The notes below the pieces were generated by a model, which made no database searches, was not told where the DNA came from, and saw only the letters and a list, made by a program, of their open reading frames with translations. The position numbers were made by a program, and so were the translations under genes. Positions 53,338 to 60,921 of a stretch of 64,000 nt of DNA are shown one piece after another (positions within the stretch are counted from its first letter, which is position 1; each line of letters starts with the position of its first letter). The stretch comes from Actinomyces timonensis DSM 23838 (lineage in GTDB: Bacteria; Actinomycetota; Actinomycetes; Actinomycetales; Actinomycetaceae), in contig NZ_JH806633.1 in assembly GCF_000295095.1 (NCBI RefSeq), positions 859,797-923,796 of the forward strand, given 5' to 3'.

Positions 53338-54281
53338 TGGCCCAGCCCGTTCTCGCTGGCCGCCCTCCATCCCTGCACGGGCAGGTCGAACTTGCGCACG
53401 AGGCGGCGCGAGAACGGGGCGTCGTTGAGGCGCGCCAGGCGCACGGGGCGCTCCCCGCGGGTGACGCGGATGCGGCTGCCCTCGACGACGTCGAGGCTGC
53501 GGCGCCCGTCGCACCAGATCTCGGCGCCGTCGAAGCCGGTGCGGTCGATGACGACCTCCAGGCAGGAGCTCGGCGCCACGACAAGGGGGCGGGTGAACAG
53601 GGCGTGGGCGGCCATGGGGGTCAGGAGCAGGGCCTCGACCTCGGGCCAGATGATGGGGCCGCCCAGTGAGAAGGCGTAGGCGGTCGAGCCGGTGGGGGTG
53701 GAGATGACCAGGCCGTCACAGCCGAAGGAGGAGACCGCCTGGCCGTCGACGCCGATGGCCAGCTCGAGCATGCGCGCGCGGTCGCGCTTCTCCAGGGCCG
53801 CCTCGTTGAGGGCCCAGCCGTGCTGGAGCGTGCCCTCGGGGCTCTCGACGGTCACCCCCAGGGTCATGCGCTCCTCGACGGTGTAGTGCCCGGCGACGAG
53901 CTCGGCGACGACGTGCTCGACGGCGTCGGGGTCCGCCTCGGCGAGGAAGCCGACGTGGCCGGTGTTGATGCCCATGAGGGGCACGTCCTTGTCGCGGGCG
54001 ATCTGGCTGGCGCGCAGGATGGTGCCGTCCCCGCCCAGGACGAGGACGAGGTCGATATCCCCGCCGAAGCGGTGGTCGACGCATTCGACGCCGTGCTCGC
54101 GCAGGGCCGCCTCGGCGCGCGCCCCGGCCGAGGCCGTGGAGGCGGAGCGGCGCTGCCCCGGCGGCACGGGCTGGTCGTTGACGTCGCGCCGGACCACCAT
54201 GACGCGCGTGATCCTGTCATCGCCGTGGTCACTGTGGTCGCTGTGGTCGCTGCGCCGCCCGGGGTCTGTCGATGCGGTCAT
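53334..54281 (-). CDS. nadK: NAD kinase
   Basis: Phosphorylates NAD to NADP. Motifs: LVLGGDGTILRA (GGDGT), LNEAALEKRDRARMLE (NE motif) and GCDGLVISTPTGSTAYAFSLGGPI. 315 residues. The N-terminus has SDHSDHSDHGDD, a tandem 9-bp repeat in DNA that is not part of the core. The start ATG overlaps the tlyA stop (ATGA). Confidence 0.95.
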   Translation of the reverse strand: MTASTDPGRRSDHSDHSDHGDDRITRVMVVRRDVNDQPVPPGQRRSASTASAGARAEAALREHGVECVDHRFGGDIDLVLVLGGDGTILRASQIARDKDVPLMGINTGHVGFLAEADPDAVEHVVAELVAGHYTVEERMTLGVTVESPEGTLQHGWALNEAALEKRDRARMLELAIGVDGQAVSSFGCDGLVISTPTGSTAYAFSLGGPIIWPEVEALLLTPMAAHALFTRPLVVAPSSCLEVVIDRTGFDGAEIWCDGRRSLDVVEGSRIRVTRGERPVRLARLNDAPFSRRLVRKFDLPVQGWRAASENGLGH

Positions 54282-55147
54282 CGGCTGCTCGTCCTCCCTC
54301 GTCTGGCGCCCTTGCCGTCGGGGCCCTCGGCGACGGCGCGCCTGGCCTCGGCGATGAGGGCATCGCCGGTCAGGTCGGCGCCGCTCCCGGCACCGCCAGC
54401 ATGCATGGACAGAAAGTACTCGACGTTGCCCGAGGGGCCCGGCAGCGGCGATGCGGTGATGGCGTCGATGCCCAGGCCCAGTCCGTGCGCGCTCTCGGCC
54501 ACCGTCAGGATGGTCTCGAGGCGCAGCTCGGGATCGCGGACCACTCCCCCGTGCCCAAGCCTCTCCTTGCCGATCTCGAACTGGGGCTTGACCATGAGGA
54601 GGAGGTCGGCGTCGTCGGCCGCGGCCCGCAGGAGCGGCTCCAGGACGAGGGTCAGGGAGATGAAGGACATGTCGCCCACGATGAGCCCGGGCGCCGGGGC
54701 GACGGCGGCGGGGTCGAGGGTGCGCACGTTCGTGCGGTCGAGGACCCGCACGCGGGGGTCGGACTGGAGGGACCAGGCGAGCTGGCCGTAGCCGACGTCG
54801 ACGGCGACGACGCTGGCCGCGCCGCGGCGCAGGAGCACATCGGTGAAGCCGCCGGTGGAGGCTCCGGCGTCCAGGCAGCGGCGCCCCTCGACCACCGGGG
54901 CGAGCCCCCGGGCCTGGAGGGCGTCGAGGGCGCCGGCGAGCTTGTGGGCGCCCCGCGAGACGTAGTCGTCGCCGCTGGGCGCGACGATCTCGATGGCCTG
55001 CGCGGGGTTGACCTGCCTGGCGGGCTTGGTGACAGGCGCGCCGTCGAGGGTGACGTGGCCATCGGTGATGAGCTGGGCGGCGTGGGCGCGGGAGCGCGCC
55101 ACGCCGCGCCGGACGAGCTCGGAGTCGATGCGGATGAGTCGTGCCAT
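54278..55147 (-). CDS. tlyA: TlyA-type 16S/23S rRNA 2'-O-methyltransferase
   Basis: A 289-residue protein: N-terminal S4 RNA-binding domain (RIDSELVRRGVARSRAHAAQLI, then GHVTLDGAPVTKP), then an FtsJ-type methyltransferase with the SAM site CLDAGASTGGFTDVLL and VDVGYGQLAW. Catalytic Lys in MVKPQFEIGKE. It methylates ribosomal RNA and can act as a hemolysin in some species. Confidence 0.94.
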   Translation of the reverse strand: MARLIRIDSELVRRGVARSRAHAAQLITDGHVTLDGAPVTKPARQVNPAQAIEIVAPSGDDYVSRGAHKLAGALDALQARGLAPVVEGRRCLDAGASTGGFTDVLLRRGAASVVAVDVGYGQLAWSLQSDPRVRVLDRTNVRTLDPAAVAPAPGLIVGDMSFISLTLVLEPLLRAAADDADLLLMVKPQFEIGKERLGHGGVVRDPELRLETILTVAESAHGLGLGIDAITASPLPGPSGNVEYFLSMHAGGAGSGADLTGDALIAEARRAVAEGPDGKGARRGRTSSR

Positions 55148-55157
55148 GCGGCCCGCC

Positions 55158-55388
55158 TCAGCCCTCGGCCAGCCGCAGGGCGGAGCGGAGATCCTCGGCG
55201 AGCTCGGCCAGTCCCTCGGCCCGCGTCTCCAGCGGCTCCCCGGCCAGGGCGCTGAGGCGCTCGGAGGCGCCGGCGCCTGCCTCGGAGGCCTCGGCGAGGC
55301 GCTGCTCACGGGGCGGGGAGGGACGCGGCACGGCGGGGGCCGCCGTGCTGGGGCCCGGGGCGGGGCCCGGCTCGCTCTCGGTGCTCAT
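55158..55388 (-). CDS. Small Pro/Ala/Glu-rich protein of unknown function
   Basis: A 76-residue protein rich in Pro, Ala and Glu, with one helix-prone segment (EGLAELAEDLRSALRLAEG). No known domain. It lies between the HAD gene and tlyA, 10-12 bases from each, in the same operon, where small genes of this kind are common in actinobacteria. No strong Shine-Dalgarno site. Confidence 0.6.
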   Translation of the reverse strand: MSTESEPGPAPGPSTAAPAVPRPSPPREQRLAEASEAGAGASERLSALAGEPLETRAEGLAELAEDLRSALRLAEG

Positions 55389-55399
55389 GGGCTGTCCGC

Positions 55400-56461
55400 T
55401 CAGGCCGCGACGGTGATCTCGGGGACGCTCAGCGCGGGGGCGCCGGCCTGAGTCCCGCTGGCGGCGTCGGCGCTGGCCCAGGCGGCCGCGGCGAGCGCCC
55501 GGTAGGCGTCGAGGGTGACGGTGGCGGGCTGCTCGAGGGCGCCGGTCCCCGCGAGCTCGAGGCGATCACCGCTCACGCGCGCGCTCTCCTGGCCGACGCG
55601 CCACCAGTCCCCGTCGCTGACGGGCTCGGGGTGGGCCTCGATGAGGCCGCGCAGGTCCGTGTGGAGGAAGGCGGGGCGCTCGGCGGGGTCGGCGAGGATG
55701 ACGTCGCGGGCGGTGCTCACGCCGGTGAGCACGTGGAGGCCGGGGATGGAGGCGGCGCGGGCGCCGACGTGGTCGGTGTTGAGGCGGTCGCCGACGGCGA
55801 TGGGGCTCGTGGCGCCGCTGCGGGCAAGGGCGCGCTCGTAGATGCCGGGGAAGGGCTTGCCTCCGGCCAGGGGCTCCTTGCCGGAGGCGTGGGCGATGGC
55901 GGCGACGAGGCTGCCGTTGCCCAGGGCGAAGCCGCGCTCGGTGGGCAGGGTGGCGTCGAGGTTGGTGGCCACGTGCAAAGCGCCGGCGGTGATCGCGTAG
56001 AGGCCCTCGGAGAGCATGGCCCAGTCGACGGCGGGGTCCCAGCCCTGGACGACGGCGGCGGGGCGGTCGGCGGCGGTGTCGGTGAGTGTGAAGCCCTCGT
56101 CGAGGAGGGCCTGGCGCACGCCGTCACCGCCGACGACGAGGCAGAGCGAGCCCGGTGCGAGGTGCTCGGTGAGCATGACGGCCGCGTCCATGGCGGCGCT
56201 GAAGACCTCGCCTGGCTCGGCCTGGATGTCGTTGGCGCGCAGCTTGTCGACGACGGTGCGCGGGGCGCGCGAGGCGTTGTTGGTGACGAAGCTGAGGCGC
56301 ATGCCGGCGGCCCGGGCGGCGTTGACGGAGTCGGCGGCGTGCGGGACGCGGGCCGCGCCTGCGAAGCAGACGCCGTCGAGGTCGAGAAGGGCGCCGTCGT
56401 AGGCGGTCGACAGGGGGGCCTGGCTTCCCAGCAGGCCCGGGGGCAGGGGCGTGGGGCTCAT
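55400..56461 (-). CDS. HAD-superfamily phosphatase (NagD/class IIA)
   Basis: A 353-residue HAD-IIA enzyme. Motif I LLDLDGVCFAG (nucleophile Asp), motif II FVTNNASR, motif III and IV in GGKPFPGIYERAL and VGDRLNTDHVGA. The cap lies between residues 110 and 200. It may dephosphorylate phosphoglycolate or 2-phosphosugars; substrate unknown. Its ATG overlaps the stop of the preceding gene (ATGA). Confidence 0.9.
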   Translation of the reverse strand: MSPTPLPPGLLGSQAPLSTAYDGALLDLDGVCFAGAARVPHAADSVNAARAAGMRLSFVTNNASRAPRTVVDKLRANDIQAEPGEVFSAAMDAAVMLTEHLAPGSLCLVVGGDGVRQALLDEGFTLTDTAADRPAAVVQGWDPAVDWAMLSEGLYAITAGALHVATNLDATLPTERGFALGNGSLVAAIAHASGKEPLAGGKPFPGIYERALARSGATSPIAVGDRLNTDHVGARAASIPGLHVLTGVSTARDVILADPAERPAFLHTDLRGLIEAHPEPVSDGDWWRVGQESARVSGDRLELAGTGALEQPATVTLDAYRALAAAAWASADAASGTQAGAPALSVPEITVAA

Positions 56462-57879
56462 GCCTTGTCCTCCTCGGTGTGGGTGTCGTCCGCGTCGTCG
56501 GCGGCGCCCGTGCCGGCGTCGGCGGGGATGCCGTGCGCCTGGAGGTGCTCGACGAGCTCGTCCTCGATGGAGTCGGCGCTGGGCGCCGGGGCGTCGGGGT
56601 CACTGGCGGGGGCCCCCTCGGGCTCCTCGTCCTGCTCGGGGAGATCAGCCGGCTCCGCCTCGTCGGCGGCAGTGGCGCCGGCGGTCTCAGCGGCCTCGGC
56701 AGCGCGCTCCTCCTCCGACTCCTCCTCGACGTCGTAGACCTCGACGTCCGGCTCGGCGGGCTCGGGGGCCTCGCCGATGCGCTCACGGATGGCGTCGGCC
56801 TCCTTCCCGCGCCCGAGGTCCTCGAGGCGGTCGGCGCGCACGGAGTGGAGCCGGCGCAGGGTCTCTCGGTCCCCGCGGAAGAGGCGGATGGCGTCCTCGA
56901 CGACGACGAGCCCGAGCTCGTCCTGGCCCATCTCATGGCGGACGCCGGAGAGGACCATCGCGATCTCGGCCTCCTCGACGTCGTCGAGCTGGCTGGGGTC
57001 GGCCTCCGCGGCCGCCTTGAGGGCCTGGTTGTAGCGGCCGAGGGCGCGCTCGCAGTCGGCCTCGATGGCGCGGTGGAGGTCGAGGCCGGACAGGCGGCGC
57101 GCGGCGCGGATGTCCCGCAGGGCATCGGCGTAGTGCTCGGAGAGGTAGGCGGCGATGCCCGCCGCCTCACGGACGACGGCGATGCGCCCGGCGTGGGAGG
57201 CGGCGTAGCGGGCGTGCTCGTGGGCCAGTTCCGGGTCGGTGTCGAGGAGGCGCTGCACCATCACGAGGTGCCTGGCGACATTCTCCGCGTTCGAGCGCCC
57301 GAGGGCCCGCAGCTCGCGCCGCGCGGAGGCCTCGAGCTGCGCGGGCTCGACGTCGTCGGGGACGCGGGGCTCGGGGACGCGGTTGCGCTGGGGCGGACGG
57401 GTGTCGCGCGCGCCGGGGCGGCCCTTGCGGCGGTCACCGCCGAAGCGCCCGCCCCGGGGGCCGCCGGAACCGCCGCGGCGGTCATCGCCCGACCGGTGAG
57501 GGCGGCGCTCCGAGCGGTCCCCGTAGCCGCGATCACCGCGCTCGCCGTCACGGTCCTCACGGCGCCCGTTGTCCCGGTAGCCACCGTCACGGCTGTCGCC
57601 AGAGCGGTATGTGCCCCGCTGGCCGCCGCGGCGGTCGTCACCCGAGCGATAGGAGCGGCGCTCGGAGCTCTCCCCGTAGCCGCGATCGCGGTAGCCGCCA
57701 TTCCGGCCGCCACCGTCACGGCCGCCACCCCGGCGCTCGTCGGACCGGTAGGAGCGGTGCTGCCCGTGCTCACCGCCAGAGCGATTGGCGCCCCGAGCGC
57801 CGAAGCCGTGGCGGTCGCCGCGCGCGCCGCCGGATCGGCGAGCGCCGTCATTCCTGTCATAAGCCCTGTCGTGAGCCAT
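56458..57879 (-). CDS. RG-rich repeat protein with TPR-like domain
   Basis: A 473-residue protein in three parts. Residues 1-165 are a disordered Arg/Gly/Ser/Tyr-rich stretch with repeats such as YRSGDDRRGG, YRSGDSRDGG and HRSGDDRRGG. Residues 170-385 are helical and TPR-like (AENVARHLVMVQRLLDTDPELAHEHARYAASHAGR). The C-terminus is very acidic. It starts the long minus-strand operon; AAGGACC precedes the ATG. A related TPR-like protein sits at this position in other actinobacteria. RNA binding or condensate formation is only a guess. Confidence 0.8.
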   Translation of the reverse strand: MAHDRAYDRNDGARRSGGARGDRHGFGARGANRSGGEHGQHRSYRSDERRGGGRDGGGRNGGYRDRGYGESSERRSYRSGDDRRGGQRGTYRSGDSRDGGYRDNGRREDRDGERGDRGYGDRSERRPHRSGDDRRGGSGGPRGGRFGGDRRKGRPGARDTRPPQRNRVPEPRVPDDVEPAQLEASARRELRALGRSNAENVARHLVMVQRLLDTDPELAHEHARYAASHAGRIAVVREAAGIAAYLSEHYADALRDIRAARRLSGLDLHRAIEADCERALGRYNQALKAAAEADPSQLDDVEEAEIAMVLSGVRHEMGQDELGLVVVEDAIRLFRGDRETLRRLHSVRADRLEDLGRGKEADAIRERIGEAPEPAEPDVEVYDVEEESEEERAAEAAETAGATAADEAEPADLPEQDEEPEGAPASDPDAPAPSADSIEDELVEHLQAHGIPADAGTGAADDADDTHTEEDKA

Positions 57880-58015
57880 GGTCCTTCTTCCTGTGGCCGA
57901 CTGCCTCGGGGGTTCCCGCAGTCTTTCTGGCGCAAGCCTACTCAGGCCAGGCGCTCAGCCGCGCCAGCCGGCCGGGTGATCTGCTCAACCAGGGCTCGGA
58001 TGCGAGACTGCTCGC

Positions 58016-58711
58016 ATGAGCGCAGCCCCTGACGTCCTCCTCGTCGAGGACGATGCCGACCTCGCGGCGGCGACCCGCGACTACCTGAGCGCTTTCGGAT
58101 TGGGCGTCGAGCACCACGTCGATGCCGAGGCAGCGCGGGACGCCGTGCGCCATGCGCCCCCGGGCGTCATCCTGCTCGACATCAACCTTCCCGGGATAAG
58201 CGGTTTCGACCTGTGCCGGGAGCTGCGCGCGGTCACGGACGCGCCGATCATCTTCATCTCCGCGCGCGCCACCGACGTCGACCAGGTACACGGGCTGTCA
58301 CTGGGCGCGGATGACTTCATCACCAAGCCGTTCTCCCTGGCCGTGCTGCTCGCGAAAGTGCGCCGGGCGCTGCAGCGCTCGGCGGGGGCCGCCGGGGCCC
58401 AGCCCCCGCCCCCGGACTTCGACGACGGGCGCCTGCGCGTCGAGCTGTCCACCGGCCGCGTCTTCATCGCCGGCAGGGAACTGCGCCTGACCGCTCTCGA
58501 GGACCGGATCCTGAGGCACCTGGTCACCCACCGGGGATCGGTGTGCGCCAAGTCCGAGATCATCAAGGCGGTCTGGGGAGACGAGTACACCTCCGAGGGC
58601 ACGCTGAGCGTCCATATCAGGCGCCTGCGCACCCGCATCGAGCCGAGCCCGGAGTCCCCCGACTACATCCGCACGGTGTGGGGCCGGGGCTATCTCTTCG
58701 AGGCTCCCTGA
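58016..58711 (+). CDS. OmpR/PhoB-family response regulator
   Basis: A 231-residue regulator. Receiver domain: acidic pair VEDDAD, phosphorylation Asp in ILLDINLPG, Thr/Ser in FISARA and Lys in TKPFS. Output domain: winged helix with RELRLTALEDRILRHLVTHRG and RRLRTRIEPSPESPDYIRTVWGRGY. Its stop overlaps the kinase ATG by one base. GAGACT lies 6 nt before the ATG. Confidence 0.95.
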   Translation: MSAAPDVLLVEDDADLAAATRDYLSAFGLGVEHHVDAEAARDAVRHAPPGVILLDINLPGISGFDLCRELRAVTDAPIIFISARATDVDQVHGLSLGADDFITKPFSLAVLLAKVRRALQRSAGAAGAQPPPPDFDDGRLRVELSTGRVFIAGRELRLTALEDRILRHLVTHRGSVCAKSEIIKAVWGDEYTSEGTLSVHIRRLRTRIEPSPESPDYIRTVWGRGYLFEAP

Positions 58712-60015
58712 TGCGCGGGCTGCGCTGGCTGGCCCTCCTGCTGATCGCCACGATGGTGGCGGGGCTCGCCGCCATCGCGGTCCTGTCCCGCCAGGAACCG
58801 CCCGCGCCCGCGACCAGCTCCCTCAACGACGCCGCCGCGCGCATCGCGTCCGCCTGGCCCCATCCCGAGCAGGCCGATCTGGGCGCGCTCCGCGAGGACC
58901 TGCGGCTCGTCGACGCCTCGGGCAGGGAGATCCCCCTCGACGGCGCGCCCGTCGGCCAGGCCGGTGGCGCCGCGGGCCTCGGGACCCTCGTGTGGAGCGC
59001 GGAGCACCGCCCCTTGACCACGCCTGTCGTCGTGGACGGTAGCGTCGTCGCCTGGCTGTCCCTCGACGACGGGTATCCCGCCGGGGCGGGGGCCGGGCGA
59101 CGCGCGATGGCCTGGGCGAGCGCGGGCACCGTCCTCGCCGCGGTCCTCGTCGCGGCGACGGCCATCCTCTGGTTGAGATCGCGCGTGCTCATGCCCTTCC
59201 ACCGCATGGAGCGCTTCGCTGCGCGGGTGGCGGCCTGGGACCTGTCCGCCCCGCTCGAGATGGACCGCGAGCACGCCTTCGGCGCCTGGACCGAGAGCTT
59301 CGACCTCATGCGCGCCGAGTTGGAGGCCTCACGGCTGCGAGAGGCGGCGGAGCGCGCGTCCAAGGAGGCGCTCATCGCCCAGATCGGTCATGATCTGCGA
59401 ACCCCGGTGGCCACGATCTCGGCGACGGCGGAGCTCCTCGCCCTCGAGAGCGGGCCCGGGCGGGATGATGGGGGCGGCAGGAATGCCGAGAGGCTCGCGA
59501 TCATCCAGTCCAAGAGCGCGCAGATCGACGCCCTCATCACGGATCTGGTCCGGGCCCACCGCGCGCGGGTGGCCGATCTCCCCATCGACCTGGAGGATAT
59601 GAGCTGCGCAGAGGTGACCAGGATGCTGCGCGAGGCGGATCATCGGGGCCTAGCGCGCATCCATCCCGGCCCCGATGCGCTGGTGCGCGCGGATCGACTG
59701 CGCCTGGCCCAGGTCATCGACAACGTCCTGCAGAACTCCTACAAGTACGCTGGCACACCCCTCGCCGTGCGCGCGGAGATCGAGGCGGACTGCCTGCGCC
59801 TGAGCCTGACTGACTCGGGGCCCGGCGTGGACCCGGACGAGACCGGCATCATCTTCGCCCGGGGTCAGCGCGGCCGGGGCGCCACGGGCAAGCCCGGGCA
59901 GGGCCTGGGCCTGTTCACCAGCGCGCAGCTCATGGACAAGATGGGCGGGCATATCGAGGCCAGCCTTCCAGCGCGGGGAGGGCTGCGGATCACTCTCACG
60001 CTCCCGCTGTCCTAG
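58711..60015 (+). CDS. Sensor histidine kinase
   Basis: A 434-residue membrane kinase. Two membrane segments (about 4-25 and 132-153) enclose a 105-residue extracellular sensor. Cytoplasmic part: HAMP-like linker, the H-box IGHDLRTPVATI, N-box IDNVLQNSYKYA, G1 DSGPGVD and G2 GQGLGLFTS. It pairs with the response regulator before it. The signal is unknown; the next genes encode an ABC transporter and an MMPL remnant, so envelope or peptide stress is plausible. Confidence 0.93.
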   Translation: MRGLRWLALLLIATMVAGLAAIAVLSRQEPPAPATSSLNDAAARIASAWPHPEQADLGALREDLRLVDASGREIPLDGAPVGQAGGAAGLGTLVWSAEHRPLTTPVVVDGSVVAWLSLDDGYPAGAGAGRRAMAWASAGTVLAAVLVAATAILWLRSRVLMPFHRMERFAARVAAWDLSAPLEMDREHAFGAWTESFDLMRAELEASRLREAAERASKEALIAQIGHDLRTPVATISATAELLALESGPGRDDGGGRNAERLAIIQSKSAQIDALITDLVRAHRARVADLPIDLEDMSCAEVTRMLREADHRGLARIHPGPDALVRADRLRLAQVIDNVLQNSYKYAGTPLAVRAEIEADCLRLSLTDSGPGVDPDETGIIFARGQRGRGATGKPGQGLGLFTSAQLMDKMGGHIEASLPARGGLRITLTLPLS

Positions 60016-60082
60016 CCCTCCCCCTGCGCGCCCCTGCTCCTCGCGCGCCTCCCCGACGCGGGATCAGAGGCGAGGCGTCAGG

Positions 60083-60120
60083 GAATCGTAAGGATTCGCC
60101 CGCCCCAACGCGCCTAGGGT
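60083..60120 (+). promoter_or_regulatory. Candidate promoter and operator of the FtsX-type ABC transporter
   Basis: A TAGGGT -10 (60115-60120) stands 17 bp downstream of a GAATC-N5-GATTC inverted repeat (60083-60097) that covers the -35 position, where the sequence is otherwise poor (GGATTC). This layout fits a promoter activated by a bound regulator, perhaps the adjacent response regulator. Confidence 0.45.
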
Positions 60121-60161
60121 CGAGGGAGCGGCGGGAGGGTCCCCCGCGAGGAGGAGAGCGC

Positions 60162-60920
60162 ATGTCATCACAGAACGTTCCCATCATCACCACGAGCAAG
60201 CTCTCCAGATCCTTCTCGGTCGGCGGCGCCCAGCAGCATGTCCTGCGCAACCTGGATATGAGGATCCAGAAGGGCTCCTTCACCGTTGTCATGGGTCCCT
60301 CGGGGGCGGGGAAATCGACGCTCCTCTACGCGCTCTCCGGCCTCGACCGCCCCACCCTGGGATCGGTGGCGCTGGATGGCACGGTCCTCACCGACCTGGG
60401 TGAGGACGGCCTGGCCCTCTTCAGGCGGCGCCATTGCGGCTTCGTCTTCCAGCAGATGCATCTCGTGGACTCGCTGACGGTGCTGGAGAACCTCCTGGCG
60501 GTGGGCCTCCTGGTGAGCAGGAATCGCCGCGCCGTCGTCGATCGCGCCGCCGAGCTCCTTCAGCGCGTCCAGTTGCCCGAGCGCGACTGGGGGAAGTCGC
60601 CGTCGACGCTCTCCGGGGGCGAGGCCCAGCGCGTCGCCATCGCCCGCGCCCTCATGAACCGCCCCGCAGTGGTCTTCGCCGACGAGCCGACCGGCCAGCT
60701 CAACTCAGAGCACTCCAGGGCAGTCCTCGACCTGCTCGGAGAGGTTCATGAGGACGGCCAGACCGTTGTCATGGTCACCCATGATCTGAACTCGGCCGCG
60801 CGCGCGGAGCGCGTGCTCTACCTGCGCGACGGGCGCGTCTTCGATGAATGCGCGCTGAGCGGTTCGGAGCGTGAGCGCACCGAGTCCCTCGCCCGCTTCC
60901 TCGATGACATGGGGTGGTGA
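60162..60920 (+). CDS. ABC transporter ATPase (MacB/LolD type)
   Basis: A 252-residue ATPase. Walker A GPSGAGKST, Q-loop FVFQQMHLVDSLTV, signature LSGGEAQRVAIARAL, Walker B VVFADEPTGQLNSE and switch MVTHD. The LDRPTLGSV and RRRHCGFVFQ regions are typical of MacB/LolD-type ATPases that partner FtsX-like permeases. AGGAGGAGAGCGC precedes the ATG. The next gene begins 1 base after its stop. Confidence 0.94.
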   Translation: MSSQNVPIITTSKLSRSFSVGGAQQHVLRNLDMRIQKGSFTVVMGPSGAGKSTLLYALSGLDRPTLGSVALDGTVLTDLGEDGLALFRRRHCGFVFQQMHLVDSLTVLENLLAVGLLVSRNRRAVVDRAAELLQRVQLPERDWGKSPSTLSGGEAQRVAIARALMNRPAVVFADEPTGQLNSEHSRAVLDLLGEVHEDGQTVVMVTHDLNSAARAERVLYLRDGRVFDECALSGSERERTESLARFLDDMGW

Positions 60921-60921
60921 C

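Noticed and set aside
56479-58032. A 517-codon open frame on the plus strand, with hydrophobic runs
   Set aside because: Antisense to the RG-rich gene; the hydrophobic runs are the complement of Arg/Gly codons.
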